Source of the DNA: Aliirhizobium wenxiniae
Lineage (GTDB): Bacteria > Pseudomonadota > Alphaproteobacteria > Rhizobiales > Rhizobiaceae
Assembly: GCF_019511445.1 (NCBI RefSeq)
Contig: NZ_JAEUAN010000024.1
Coordinates: 37,642-101,641, forward strand
Length of the DNA stretch: 64,000 bases
Direction of reading: 5' to 3'
Shown here: positions 52,620 through 63,800 of the stretch, piece after piece
How the letters are laid out: every line of letters starts with the position of its first letter
Numbering within the stretch: position 1 is the stretch's first letter
Program-made: the position numbers and the translations under genes
Notes under the pieces: generated by a model
The model's input: the letters and a program-made list of their open reading frames with translations, nothing else
Databases searched by the model: none
What the model was told of the DNA's origin: nothing

Positions 52620-54320
52620 CTAACGGTCGCTTCTGCCGGAGACGTCGTGCGGGGCGTCTTCTCTCAATTCCTGCTCATGCAGGTATCGCAGATAGGCGAC
52701 GTATCCGGAAAGATAATGTTCGACGTCGTCGATGCGCACCCGGAAGGCATGGTGGCGGATGAAGAAGGAGCCAAGCACCTTCTTCGGGTTACGCATGAAC
52801 ATCGCCATCTCCGGCCAGAAATATCCGTTGAGCAGGTAATGCGCCCGTTTTTCCAAAGCCCGCTCGAAGCGGTTGGGGTCTATCCGGTTCAGGAGGTCAG
52901 GAAAGCGGCCGTCGATTTTCAATCGCGTCAAAACCTGCCGCGTCGCCATCATCAATTCGAGAAGCGTCGGGAATGTCGTGATGCGGTTGGCGACGAAATC
53001 GAGGTGATCGGCGACGTTGTCGATGGCGAAGCGGTAATAGTCTTCTTCGGGACGATGCCGTGTCAGTTCATTGGCGCAATAGGCGAGCCAGTGGTCGTGA
53101 TGGCCGGCGTAATTGTTGCGGATGAAATGACCGAAGGCGAGTTCCACGGCATTGAGCCAGCGGTCGTCGCGAAGCTGGTCGTAGAGCCGCATCAGGGCAA
53201 AGACGGCCTCTCCTTCATAATAGATTGTGCGGAATTCCTGCCTTATCTCAAGGCTCGGGAAGGTCAGAACGTGGCGGAATGCGCCGGTCTTTTCGTCCTG
53301 CATGAAGCAGATGCCCGACGCGAGTCTTTCCATCAGTTCGTCATGCCGGTCGTCATCGAAGACGCTTGCATATTTGGCGAGCGCCAGGATCGCGACGGCA
53401 TTGCCGCCGAGCTTGATCTCGTTGTTGGCTTCGACGAGGAATGCGGCGATCCGGCCGTTGGGCAAAAGAGCATGGACGATGAGGTCGCGTGTCAGGCAGG
53501 CGATCGATTGGTTGATTGCTTCGCGCAGGAGCGGCGTGCAGGTCAGTTCGTAAGCCTCGATCATCGCATAGGTGGTGCTGGCATGGCGAAGGGTATTGTA
53601 GGTGCCGATCTCTCTGTCGAAGCAGGGGTGATAGCCGTAGACGAAGCGCCCGTCGGGGCCGACCTGGCGGGCGAGGAATTCGGAAGCGTCGTAGATGAGG
53701 GAGGTAACCTGCCCGACATCCAGCTTGTCGATGACCCGGCGTCCGGCATTGAGGCCGGAAGGATGGAGAGGGTAGACCGTCGTTCCGTCGAAAAAGGCGC
53801 CCGTGCTGGCGAAAGGATAGATCACCCGATCATCGACAAAATCCGGCGGCGGCTGGTCAGGAAAACGGGCGTTGAAATACAGGAGAAAATTCTTCTCGTT
53901 CAGTTCGGCCGAGACGTTCTTGTTGCCGCCGTAAAGCATCGCATTGGCGTTGAGTTCCTGCTCCAGAAAGGCGGTTTCGAACAGGTCATCGAGCGATATA
54001 CCAAGGCGGAAATAGTTGCGTTTGGTGTCGTTCAGCACATCGCGGAGTTCGTCCCAGGTCGAGGCCTCCAGAGCGGTCGGCCAATCGACCCGCAACCAGC
54101 GATGCCGGCCGGACTGGCGGCGCTGAATGGCTCGAACAGCCTCCATGCCACTCTGCCAGGCCTCGTCGAAAGAGCCGCCGCGCGCGATGGTGACGCTCGC
54201 GCGCTCTTCTCCATCGGAGCAGGAGAAAAACAGGACAAAGGCTGGATGGGGCAGGGGCAAAGGTCGGCATGCCGAGCGCACATGCTCCAGAAGCAAGGTC
54301 ATATCCGGTGGCGTCGTCAT
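52620..54320 (-). CDS. Unknown protein in the type I secretion locus, predicted alpha/alpha-toroid
   Basis: I do not recognise a specific family for this 566-residue protein. An N-terminal alpha/beta part (about 1-130) contains PAFVLFFSCSDGEE and SVTIARGGSFDEAW. The larger C-terminal part (about 185-540) is a series of helical hairpins with GPDGRFVYGYHPCFDREIGTYN, AILALAKYASVF and EFRTIYYEGEAVFALMRLYDQ, typical of six-hairpin glycosidase or epimerase-like toroids. No signal peptide or membrane segment is visible. ATG 54320 follows AAGGAAGGA; ATG 54353 is also in frame. It is the last gene after adhesin, exporter and adaptor, 45 nt past the adaptor, so it probably works with that system. A sugar-processing or modification role is speculation. 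Confidence 0.7.
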   Translation of the reverse strand: MTTPPDMTLLLEHVRSACRPLPLPHPAFVLFFSCSDGEERASVTIARGGSFDEAWQSGMEAVRAIQRRQSGRHRWLRVDWPTALEASTWDELRDVLNDTKRNYFRLGISLDDLFETAFLEQELNANAMLYGGNKNVSAELNEKNFLLYFNARFPDQPPPDFVDDRVIYPFASTGAFFDGTTVYPLHPSGLNAGRRVIDKLDVGQVTSLIYDASEFLARQVGPDGRFVYGYHPCFDREIGTYNTLRHASTTYAMIEAYELTCTPLLREAINQSIACLTRDLIVHALLPNGRIAAFLVEANNEIKLGGNAVAILALAKYASVFDDDRHDELMERLASGICFMQDEKTGAFRHVLTFPSLEIRQEFRTIYYEGEAVFALMRLYDQLRDDRWLNAVELAFGHFIRNNYAGHHDHWLAYCANELTRHRPEEDYYRFAIDNVADHLDFVANRITTFPTLLELMMATRQVLTRLKIDGRFPDLLNRIDPNRFERALEKRAHYLLNGYFWPEMAMFMRNPKKVLGSFFIRHHAFRVRIDDVEHYLSGYVAYLRYLHEQELREDAPHDVSGRSDR

Positions 54321-54365
54321 GTGGATCCTTCCTTCACCCAGGCCTTCCTTCATCCATGCCTTGCC

Positions 54366-55562
54366 TCAGCGTTCGCGCATTGCCTCTTTGGCCTTGTTGA
54401 AGGGCTTTAGCAGATAGTCCATCACACTCTTCTGGCCGGTATGGATATCGACGGTGGCGACCATGCCCGGCGAGATCGGGAATATCTTTCCGGCATGGTT
54501 CTCCAGCGCGTCCTTTTCCGTCTTCACGAAGACGCGGTAGTAATAGATTTCCGGGTCTACCTCGTCCTGGATCGTGTCCGGCGAGATGGTGACGACCTTG
54601 CCCTCCAGTCCGCCATAGATGGCGTAGTCATAGGCGGTGATCTTCACAGTCGCCCGCTGGCCCGGGTGGATGAAGGCGATGTCGCGCGGAAGGATGCGGG
54701 CCTCGATCATCAGCTGGTCGCCAAGCGGGATGATGTCCATCAGCTTGCCGTTCGGCGGAACGACGCCGCCAATGGTGGAAACCTCGATATTCTTGACGAT
54801 GCCGCGCACGGGGGAGCGCAGCGTCAGGCGGGCCAGACTGTCCGAGCGGCCCTTGATGACGGAGGAAAGCGAGGTCACCTCGGCATTGGCCTTGGCCAGT
54901 TGCTCCCGGGCGTCGATGACATATTGGGTGCTGGTCTCGACCTTTTTCAGCTCCAGTTCCGCCCGTTCACGCTTCAGGCGGATGATCTCGACACTGCTGG
55001 CAGCACCTATCTTCGACAGGTCTTCGTTGACCGCGAGTTCCTGACGGGAGAGCGCAAGCGATTCATCGATCCATTGCAGCGTCTCTTTCAGATTATGCTG
55101 GCGGGCTTCATAGAGCCGCGTTTCCGAGGCGATCAGGTCGGGATAGGCGTTTAGTTCTTCAGGGAAGGTGAGGGGGGTCTGGTTGACTTCCGCCGTCAGT
55201 CTTGCCGAACTCGCCAAGGCTGCCCGGTATGTGGCGGCGGATTCTCCGACGCCGGATTCGGTGATCGTCGGATCAAACTGGGCGATCAGTTGCCCCCGTT
55301 CGACAACCTGGTTTTCCTGCACCATCAGCTTCGAGACGATACCGCCTTCGAGCGACTGGATGACCTGTTCCTTGCTGATCGGAACGACCTTGCCATCGCC
55401 CGTCGAGACTTCGTCGAGAATGGCGAAGTAGGACCATACGAGGCCGACGGCGATGATGAGGGCCATGATCCAAACGACCATCTTGGCTTTTGACAGGCGT
55501 ACCTCGTCCTCGCCGCCATAGTGCCAGCTTTCGTCGACGATACGCGGGAACGACATGGCCAT
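54366..55562 (-). CDS. Type I secretion periplasmic adaptor (HlyD family)
   Basis: A 398-residue membrane-fusion protein linking the ABC exporter to an outer-membrane TolC-type channel. It has a single N-terminal membrane helix (KMVVWIMALIIAVGLVWSYFAI), a beta-barrel entry (TGDGKVVPISKEQVIQSLEGGIVSKLMVQENQVVERGQLIAQFDPT), a long coiled coil (about 120-260) and a C-terminal barrel (LRSPVRGIVKNIEVSTIGGVVPPNGKLMDIIPL, FIHPGQRATVKITAYDY). ATG 55562 follows GGGAG at 7 nt. It starts 3 nt past the exporter stop codon. No TolC gene is in the window. Confidence 0.95.
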   Translation of the reverse strand: MAMSFPRIVDESWHYGGEDEVRLSKAKMVVWIMALIIAVGLVWSYFAILDEVSTGDGKVVPISKEQVIQSLEGGIVSKLMVQENQVVERGQLIAQFDPTITESGVGESAATYRAALASSARLTAEVNQTPLTFPEELNAYPDLIASETRLYEARQHNLKETLQWIDESLALSRQELAVNEDLSKIGAASSVEIIRLKRERAELELKKVETSTQYVIDAREQLAKANAEVTSLSSVIKGRSDSLARLTLRSPVRGIVKNIEVSTIGGVVPPNGKLMDIIPLGDQLMIEARILPRDIAFIHPGQRATVKITAYDYAIYGGLEGKVVTISPDTIQDEVDPEIYYYRVFVKTEKDALENHAGKIFPISPGMVATVDIHTGQKSVMDYLLKPFNKAKEAMRER

Positions 55563-55565
55563 GGC

Positions 55566-57818
55566 TTAACTCCCGCCCCTGACGCTGCGCAGCTGCTGGG
55601 CCGGTTTCTCACCTTTCAACACCCGCAGGGCTTCTTCCTTGTCCGCATCGAGCACGATGCGGCCGCCGTCGAGCGCCACAACACGCTCGACCAGATCGAG
55701 CACGCGCATGCGATGGGTGGCGATCACGACCGTCTTGTTTTTCGCCCAGGCGGAGAAGCGCTGGATGAACAGCTTTTCGGTTGCCTCATCCATCGAAGCC
55801 GTCGGTTCGTCGAGCAACACCACGGACGGATTGCGGATCAGAAGCCGGGTCAGGAGCAGAGCCTGCTGCTGGCCTCCCGACAGGCCACGCCCGCCTTCGT
55901 CGATCAGGTGGTCGATACCCTTGGGAAGCATGCGGATGAATTCATCCGCGCCGGTCATCTGCAGCGCTTCGAGCATTGCCTGCTGCGAGGCATTCTGGGC
56001 ACCCATCAGCACGTTTTCGCGGATCGAGCCGTGGAACAGGCGGGAGTGCTGGGTGATCAGGCCGACTTCGCGGCGCAGGTCGGACGGATCGATCTGATCT
56101 ATTGCCAGAGTATCGATCAGCGCCTCGCCGGTATGAGGCTGCAACTGGCCGGAAAGCGCCTGCAGCAGGGTGGATTTGCCGGCGCCGTTCTTGCCGAGGA
56201 GAGCGATGGTATCGCCGGCCTTGGTCGAGAAATCCGAAAGCGAGAGCGCCGGCCGGCCGGCGGGTTCGCCGTAATAATAGACGGCATTGCGAAAACGATA
56301 TTCGCCGAGCAGCGAACCGACTGAAAGCCTTGCTTCAGCCGGCGGATGGTCGACCGGCATCTTCATGATCGTGTTGAGGCTGGAAAGGCCGATCTTGGCA
56401 TGCTGCAGGCGGCTGAGAACCTGGGTCAGCTGCGCCATCGGCGCCATCATGCGGGAGCCCAAAATGGAGCAGGCGACGAGCGCGCCGGTGCTCATGTCGC
56501 CTGCCATCACCATCGGCGCGCCACAGAAGACGATGACCGCAAAAACGCTCGTCTGGACGCCGTGGCCCCAGCTTGTCAGCGTGCTTGTGATGGAGCGGAG
56601 TTTTACCTGCGCATCGGCGCTGGCCGAATTGAACGTGTTCCATTTCTGCTGGAATACGTTTTCGGCCTGTAGCGCCTTGATATCCTCGATGCCCTGAATG
56701 GATTCGACCAGCATGGCGTTGCGCAAAGAGGATTCGCGCATCGCAAGGCTGGCATTCCGCTTCAATTTGCCCTGTGCCAGCAGGCCGGGCGCGACCATGA
56801 TGAGCAGGGCTGCGGCCGGAATGACGGCAAGCCAGCCGCCGATATAGGCGAAGAGACCGAGGAAGAGCAGGAAGAAGGGCAGGTCGGCAATGGCGGAGAC
56901 GGTTGTCGAGGTCAGCATTTCGCGGACCTGTTCGAGTTCGCGCAGCTGGGCGATGAAGGTGCCGGTGGCTTTCGGCCGGTTCTGGTTCTTGACCCTCAGT
57001 GCATGGCCGAAGACGACATCGGAAATGCGGATATCCGCCCGCTTTCCGACGATATCGATGATCGCGGTTCTGACCTTGCGCATGATGAAATCGAAGACGA
57101 CGGCAACGCCGACGCCGATGAACAGGACCACGAGCGTGCTCATCGAATTGGCGGGCACGACGCGGTCATAGACCTGCATCGAAAAGATCACGCCGGCGAT
57201 TGAAAGCGCATTGGCGACGAAGGATGCCAGGAGAACGTAGCTATAAGGGCGGAGATCATTGAGCGCCAGCTTGCGGAACCAGCCTTGGGTATCGGGCGCG
57301 ATATAGGCATCGATCCGTTCATCTGGTCGGGTGCGGGCGTCGCGGGCGATCAGCAGGTGGGTGATATGGCCATCGAGTTCGGAAAGCGGGATCCAGGTCC
57401 ACTGGCCGTTATCGCCGGCGAAGGTGATCTTCACCTCGTCACGGTTGATCTCCGTGATCAGCCCGATATCGCCATAGGTGAGCTCAAGCAGCATCGGCAG
57501 GCGGCGGGCGGTTATGCCCTTGGCGAGCGGCTCTACCGGCTTGGCGTCGAGACCGAAACGTCGCGCCAGCTTGCCGATCCGGTGAACAGGGGGCGCCGCT
57601 TCCTGCATGATAGAAATGTAGTTGGTGGCGAACTTCGAATGGGCGATGCCATAGTGCTGCGCCAGCAGCCCCATGATTTCGATCCAGTCTCTGGCATGGC
57701 TCAGCGACGCTGCATTTTTCTGGTCGGTGGTATCGGGATTTGGCGGGGGAAGGGCGGTCGCCCTTTCCCCGTCTGTCGTATCTATCTTTTTTTCGGAAGG
57801 AGCCTGTCTGGCATCCAT
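55566..57818 (-). CDS. Type I secretion ABC exporter (LapB/HlyB-like)
   Basis: A 750-residue inner-membrane ATPase-permease. Order: a cytoplasmic N-terminal domain (about 45-175) that matches the peptidase-C39-like fold but shows no catalytic Cys (LLAQHYGIAHSKF), six membrane helices (about 205-480), then the ATPase with Walker A GKNGAGKST (about 545), signature LSGGQQQ, Walker B VVLLDEP and switch His ATHRM. A degenerate C39 domain is usual for exporters of RTX and large adhesin substrates, where it docks the substrate. It lies 18 nt past the adhesin stop codon, marking that protein as its cargo. Confidence 0.95.
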   Translation of the reverse strand: MDARQAPSEKKIDTTDGERATALPPPNPDTTDQKNAASLSHARDWIEIMGLLAQHYGIAHSKFATNYISIMQEAAPPVHRIGKLARRFGLDAKPVEPLAKGITARRLPMLLELTYGDIGLITEINRDEVKITFAGDNGQWTWIPLSELDGHITHLLIARDARTRPDERIDAYIAPDTQGWFRKLALNDLRPYSYVLLASFVANALSIAGVIFSMQVYDRVVPANSMSTLVVLFIGVGVAVVFDFIMRKVRTAIIDIVGKRADIRISDVVFGHALRVKNQNRPKATGTFIAQLRELEQVREMLTSTTVSAIADLPFFLLFLGLFAYIGGWLAVIPAAALLIMVAPGLLAQGKLKRNASLAMRESSLRNAMLVESIQGIEDIKALQAENVFQQKWNTFNSASADAQVKLRSITSTLTSWGHGVQTSVFAVIVFCGAPMVMAGDMSTGALVACSILGSRMMAPMAQLTQVLSRLQHAKIGLSSLNTIMKMPVDHPPAEARLSVGSLLGEYRFRNAVYYYGEPAGRPALSLSDFSTKAGDTIALLGKNGAGKSTLLQALSGQLQPHTGEALIDTLAIDQIDPSDLRREVGLITQHSRLFHGSIRENVLMGAQNASQQAMLEALQMTGADEFIRMLPKGIDHLIDEGGRGLSGGQQQALLLTRLLIRNPSVVLLDEPTASMDEATEKLFIQRFSAWAKNKTVVIATHRMRVLDLVERVVALDGGRIVLDADKEEALRVLKGEKPAQQLRSVRGGS

Positions 57819-57836
57819 CAGGTCATCTCCTCCGCG

Positions 57837-60800
57837 CTAGACCACCGGCAGTCTTGGTGTTGCAAGATCGTCGTCCTGACTGAGCGGCTCGAACGGATCG
57901 AGCGGCGGTGTTTCCACCAGATCCACCACTGCATCGACGGCATTCGAGAGATCGACGTTGGCTGATATGTCGAGACCCGTGCCGTCGCCTCCGCCGACAT
58001 CAACCGATGTGTCGCCGGTCAAGTTGTCGAGCGCACTGAGATCGACCTCTTCACCGCCTTGAACCAGCAGGCTCAAGCCGTCATCGGCGTTCAGCGCAAG
58101 CTCGACCGGTTCCTGCTGCTCGGGCGTGGTGTCGGAACCATCGGCAAGAGCGGCGTCCGATGTCGTGTCATCCGTTACCGTCGTATCGGTGGCGGATATA
58201 TCGGGATCCGGTGCGTCGGGATTGTCGGAGGACGTGTCGTTCTCCGCCGTCGTCCTTGCGTTGTCATCAGGGCTGTCTGTGACATCACTACCGCCGCCAT
58301 CGTCGGCGAGGGCGAAGCTCGACATTTCGTCAGATGCCGATGCCATCATCATGGTGCTGGTATCCTGAACATCGACGTCGATGGTGAGATCGGAAGACAA
58401 TTCGTTTCCCGTCACCGGATCGACAACGACCACGGTGAACTGGTCGGTTGAATCTACCGTGACTGTCGTGTGTGGCGTATAGATGTAGCTGCCATCGGCA
58501 TTGAAGACGAGCGTGCCGAACGCACCTTCCACCGTGACCGTGCCATTGACGAGCGTGTGGGTGACGCCATTGAACTCGATTTCGGCAATGCGCAGATCAT
58601 CCGTGTTGCCGGTGGCGGCCGCATCGATGAAGTTGCCTTCGGCCCTTTCGCCAACGCTGATCTGGACATTTTCGACCTGATCGGTTGCCGTGACCGAGAT
58701 CTCGCGAACTGTCCCGACACCCAGTGTGACACCGGGATTGGGAACGAGCGTGGCGCGATACTGACCGGAATCGAGGTCGGTCAGCGTGATCTCGCCGGTA
58801 GGAGATCCAAGGAGATTCAGCCGCAGGATGCCGTTATCGACATTGTCGGTGCCATAGTCTCCTCGCACCCAAGCCGTGCCGTTCCAGCGCTCGATGATCA
58901 CCGAATAGTTGCTGAGCAGGCCGACATTGATGAGGCCGCCGATGCGCAGATCCAGATCGACCGAGTTGGTGTTTCCTGAAAGGTTGAAGTTGACGACCGG
59001 GTTATTTCCCTGACCCAGGTTCACGGTGGCTAGGTTGCCGATCGACAGTGCAAGCAGAGCCGTGACCGTTGCGCTTGCGGCAGAGGGCGCCGCCTCATTC
59101 TGGCGGGTGATCGTCTGGTCGAGAATGGCGGTATCGGTCGCATTGGTCAGAGCGAAATCGACGCCGGGTGCTGTCGTGGAGGCTGGAGAGGAGGTATTGC
59201 CTGCCGCATCCCGCTGCACGACATCCAGTTCCTGACCGTTCACCTGCGCGGGCGAGAGGCCGACACTGAACGTGCCGTTGGCCGCGACTGTGCCGGTGCC
59301 GATGACGGCGCCGCCGGTGCCCGTCACCGTGATGGTGGCTCCCGGTTCGCCGGTGCCCGTCAGCTCGGTGCCCGCAGGGCTGACGGCAAGGTCTTCCGGC
59401 GCATCGGGCGGGAGCAGATCGGGTGTGTCGGTGGTTGCGGCGGGAGACGGGTTGTTGGCCGCATCCGTTTGAATGACAGTGAGATCTCGACCATCAGCTT
59501 GCGCCGGGCTCAGCGTCACTGTGAAGGTGCCGTTGCCGCCGACAACCGCCGTTCCGACCAGAATGCCGTCGGCATTGGTGACGCGGACTGTCGCACCAGG
59601 CTCGCCATTGCCTGTCAGTGCTGTCCCGGTGTCGTTGACGTCGAGCCCCGCTGGGGCCGTCGGGGGGACAAGATCAGGTGAATTGACCGAGGCCACGTCG
59701 GATTCATTTCCGGCGCTATCCGTCAGCACGACATCAAGCTCACCGCCATTCACCTGTGATGGCGAAAGGCCGATGCTGAAAGTGCCGTCCGAGGCGACCG
59801 TGCCGGTGCCGACGACCTGGCCTGCGGCATTGGTAACGGTCACCGTGGAGCCGGGTTCACCGCCGCCGCCGATCAGCGTGCCGGAACTGTTGACGACAAG
59901 GCTTGTCGGCGGTTCGGGCCCGGTCTCATCCTGAGAGGTAACGGTGCCGGGGAGGGAGGTGTTGTCGGCCGCATCGGTCAAGACAACGCTCAGGTCTCCG
60001 CCGTCCACCTGCGCTGGGCTAAGCGTGACGCTGAAGGTGCCGTCCGGGTCGACGGTTCCGGTGCCAACGATTTGGCCGGCGGTGTTCCTCACCGTGATCG
60101 CGGCACCTGGTTCGCCTTCACCCGTCAGGTCGATGCCGTTGCCGTCAAGGATAAGGTTGGTCGGCGCATCCGGGGCCGTCGTGTCCAGTGTCGAGGTCGT
60201 TTCGGGGTCGGACACGTTGCCTGCGGCATCCGTCAGCGTCACTTCCAGTTCGGTGCCATCCACCTGAGGCGGATTGAGCGTGACCGTGAATGTACCGCCC
60301 GAACCTACCGTGCCGGTGCCGACGATGACGCCATCTGCCGTTACGGTAACGGTCGTCCCTGCTTCGCCGGCGCCGGTGAGCTGTAGCCCGTTTGTCGTGA
60401 CGACGAGATTGGTCGGTGCGTCGGGCGGTGTCAGGTCTGGCGTTGTCGCCGTGCCCGGATCGGAATCGTTGCCGGCAGCGTCCGTCAGTACGACATTGAG
60501 GGAACCGCCATCGTTGCGTGCCGGGTTCAGGGTGATGGAGAAGTTGCCATTGGCACCAACTGTGCCGGTGGTGATCTCGTTGCCCTGCGCATCGGTGATC
60601 GTCACCTGCGCACCCGGTTCGCCCTTGCCGCTGATGGTTGTGCCGGTGGCGTTGACGCTCAGATTAGTCGGCGCGTCCGGGGCGGTGAGGTCATCGGTTG
60701 CAACGGTGCCGGGCTGCGATGTGCCGGCGACGTTGCTCAAGGTGACCTGCAGATTGCCACCGTCGTTTTGAGCGGGTGAGAGCGTAATCGAGAACGTGCC

Positions 60801-63800
60801 GTCCACATCGACCGTACCTGTGCCGACGGTCTCACCGGCAGCGTTCTTGACAGTTATGTTTGTGCCGGCCAGGCCTTCACCTGTCAGCGTATTGCCGTCA
60901 TCAATGACATCAAGATTGGTCGGCGCAGGTGGCGCGTCGGGATCTGGCGCGAAGACCGTTGCCGGATCTGATATGTTGCCTGCCGCGTCTTCGAGAACGA
61001 CCTCAAGCTCTTCGCCATTGATTTGCTCGGCGTTTAACGGAACGGTGAATGTTCCGTCCGGCCCAACGGTGGCGCTGCCGAGGAATACGCTGCCGGGACC
61101 TGTGACGGTCACTTCGGTGCCGGGCTCGCCAACGCCCGTCAAGGTCAATCCGTCATCGCTAACCACCAGCTCTGTCGGAGGTGCTGGCGGTTGGATGTCG
61201 TCAATCGACAGGGTCGTTTCGGGCGAGGTATTTCCGGCTGCGTCGGTCAGAGTGACGTTCAGTTCGCCGGCGTCCGTCTGTGGTGGAGTGAGAGGGATGA
61301 GGAACGTACCGTCATCACCCACCGTACCGGTGCCGACGACAACGCCGTCCGCATCGGTCACGGTTACTGTGGCGCCCGGCTCACCTTCACCGAACAGTTC
61401 GCTTCTGTCGGGGCTGGGTTCCAGTCCCGTTGGAGCACCTGGTGCAACGATGTCGGGTGTTGTGACCGGGACCGGATCGGTCTCGTTATTGGAACCGTCC
61501 GCGAGCGTGACCTGCAGCCCGGTGCCGTCATTCTGGGCCGGAGACAGCGTGATCGTGAACGTACCATTGGCTTCGACTTCGCCCGTGGCAACAACCTGAC
61601 CGGCAGCATTTCTTACCGTGACATCCGATCCGGGCTCGCCGCGGCCGGTGATCTGCGTGCCGTCGGCGTTGACACTGAGATTGGTCGGCAAGGCCGGCGG
61701 TGTTTCATCGACGGAGGCGATGACGCCCGGTGCGGATGGATTGCCTCCCTCATCGGTCTGTACGACCTGAAGATTTCCGCCATCGATCTGCGCGGGGTTT
61801 AGCGTGACGCTGAAGGAGCCGTCCTCTTCGACCGTTGTCGTGCCTACAGGTTGACCGGCGGCATTGGTGACGGTGACGGTCGCGCCGGGTTCGCCGGTAC
61901 CGGTCAGGGTCGTGCCACCTTCCTCGACGACAAGACCGCCTGGTGCTGCGGGAGGCGTCGTATCCGTGGTCGGGACGGTTCCCGGATCGGAGACGTTGCC
62001 GCTTTCATCCTCAAGGGTAACGGACAGGTTTCCGCCATCTGTCTGGGCAGGGCTGAGGCCGATGGTGAATGTGCCGTCCGGACCGACCGTGCCGGTGCCG
62101 ACCGGCTGTCCAGCGGCGTTGGTGACAGTCACGGTGGTGCCGATTTCGCCGGTGCCGGTGAGGATCGTACCCGCAGTGTTTACGGTCAGGTTTCCGGGCT
62201 GGTCCGGCTCAAGCGTATCTGGAGCGGTTACAGTGACGGGGGTGGACGGATTTCCGCTTTCATCCTCAAGGACCACCGTCAGGTCGCCGCCGGCCGTCTG
62301 TGCCGGATTGAGTGGAATGCTGATCTCCCCGGTCGGCCCGACAGTGCCGGTGCCGACAACCTGTCCGGCTTCGTTCGTGACGGTAACGGTTGCGCCGGGT
62401 TCGCCCTGACCCGTCAATGTCGTGCCACCGGTGCCGACCGTGATGCCGGTCGGGGCGTCGGGGCCGATGAGATCGGGAGATGGCGTGATGGTTGGGTCGG
62501 ACGGATTTCCGCCTGCATCGGTCAGGATCACCTGAAGATCGCCGCCATCGGTCTGCGGCGGGGTCAGTCCGATGCTGAACGTGCCGTTCTGCGCGACAGT
62601 GCCGGTGCCGATCGTATCGCCGGCTTCGTTGGTGATGGTCACCGTGGCACCCGGTTCGCCGCGGCCGGTCAAAACCGTTCCGGTGTCGTTGACGTTGAGG
62701 TCCGATGCTGCGTCAGGCCCGGTGGTGTCCGGCGATGTCACGGTTACGATTGGCGATGGATTGCCGGCGGCATCCTGCTGTACGACCCTGACGAGGCCGC
62801 CATTGTCCTGTGCCGGCGACAGGTCTATGGTAAAGGCGCCGGTGCTGCCTGCTGTGCCGGTTCCTATGACGACGCCATTGGCATCCCTGACCGTGATTGT
62901 GGCACCTGCCTCGCCCTGACCGGAAAGCTGGCTTCCGTCACCGCTGACCGTTACGCCGGTCGGAGCCGCGGGTGCGATAAGGTCCGGAGTAGCGACGGTT
63001 GCGGGCGGAGATGTGTTGTCACCGCCGTCCTCCAGGATGACGGTCAGGTTGCCGCCATCGGTCTGCGCCGGGGTGAGGGTGATGGTGAAGGTGCCGTTGC
63101 CCATCACCGTGCCGGTGCCGACCGTATCGCCCGCAGCATTCGTCACTGTGACAGTCGTGCCGGGTTCGCCGCGGCCGGTCAGCGTCGTTCCTGTATCATT
63201 GACGGCAAGATTGGTCGGCGCGGTCGGGTCGATCAGGTCAGGCGAGAGCGTCAGCGCAGGTTGCGAGGTGCCGCCCGCATTCGTTTGCGTGACCCGCACT
63301 TCACTGCCGTCGATCTGTGCGGGGCTGAGCGTGATGGAGAAGCTGCCGTCGCCCAGCACGGTTCCGGTGCCGATGGTTGCTCCGGCCGCGTTGGTGACCC
63401 GCACCGTCGCACCGGCCTGTCCCTCGCCTGTGAGGATCGTGCCGGTGCCGTTGATGTCTATGTCCGTTGGTGCCGGCGGGGCGTCGGGGTCCGGTGCCAG
63501 AACTGTGCCGGGCGTGGACGCGTTGCCTGCCGCATCCGTCAGCACGACATCCAGTTCGCCGCCATCCAGCTGAGCGGGATCCAGCTCGACACTGAATGTG
63601 CCGTCGGGGTCGACAGTGTCCTCGCCGATCACGTCGCCCGCGGCGTCGGTGACGGTAACCTTGGTTCCCGGCTCGCCTCTGCCGCTCAGAACCAGTCCGT
63701 TGTCGCTGACGGCCAGATTGGTTGGCGCAGCCGGAGATTGGTCATCCTCAAGGGTTACCGTGGCGGGATCAGAGACATTACCTGCAGCATCCTGCTGCAC

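Noticed and set aside
52578..54410. Plus-strand 610-codon open frame opposite the toroid-like protein
   Set aside because: The minus-strand gene is collinear with the secretion genes and has a good ribosome site; the plus frame has antisense composition.
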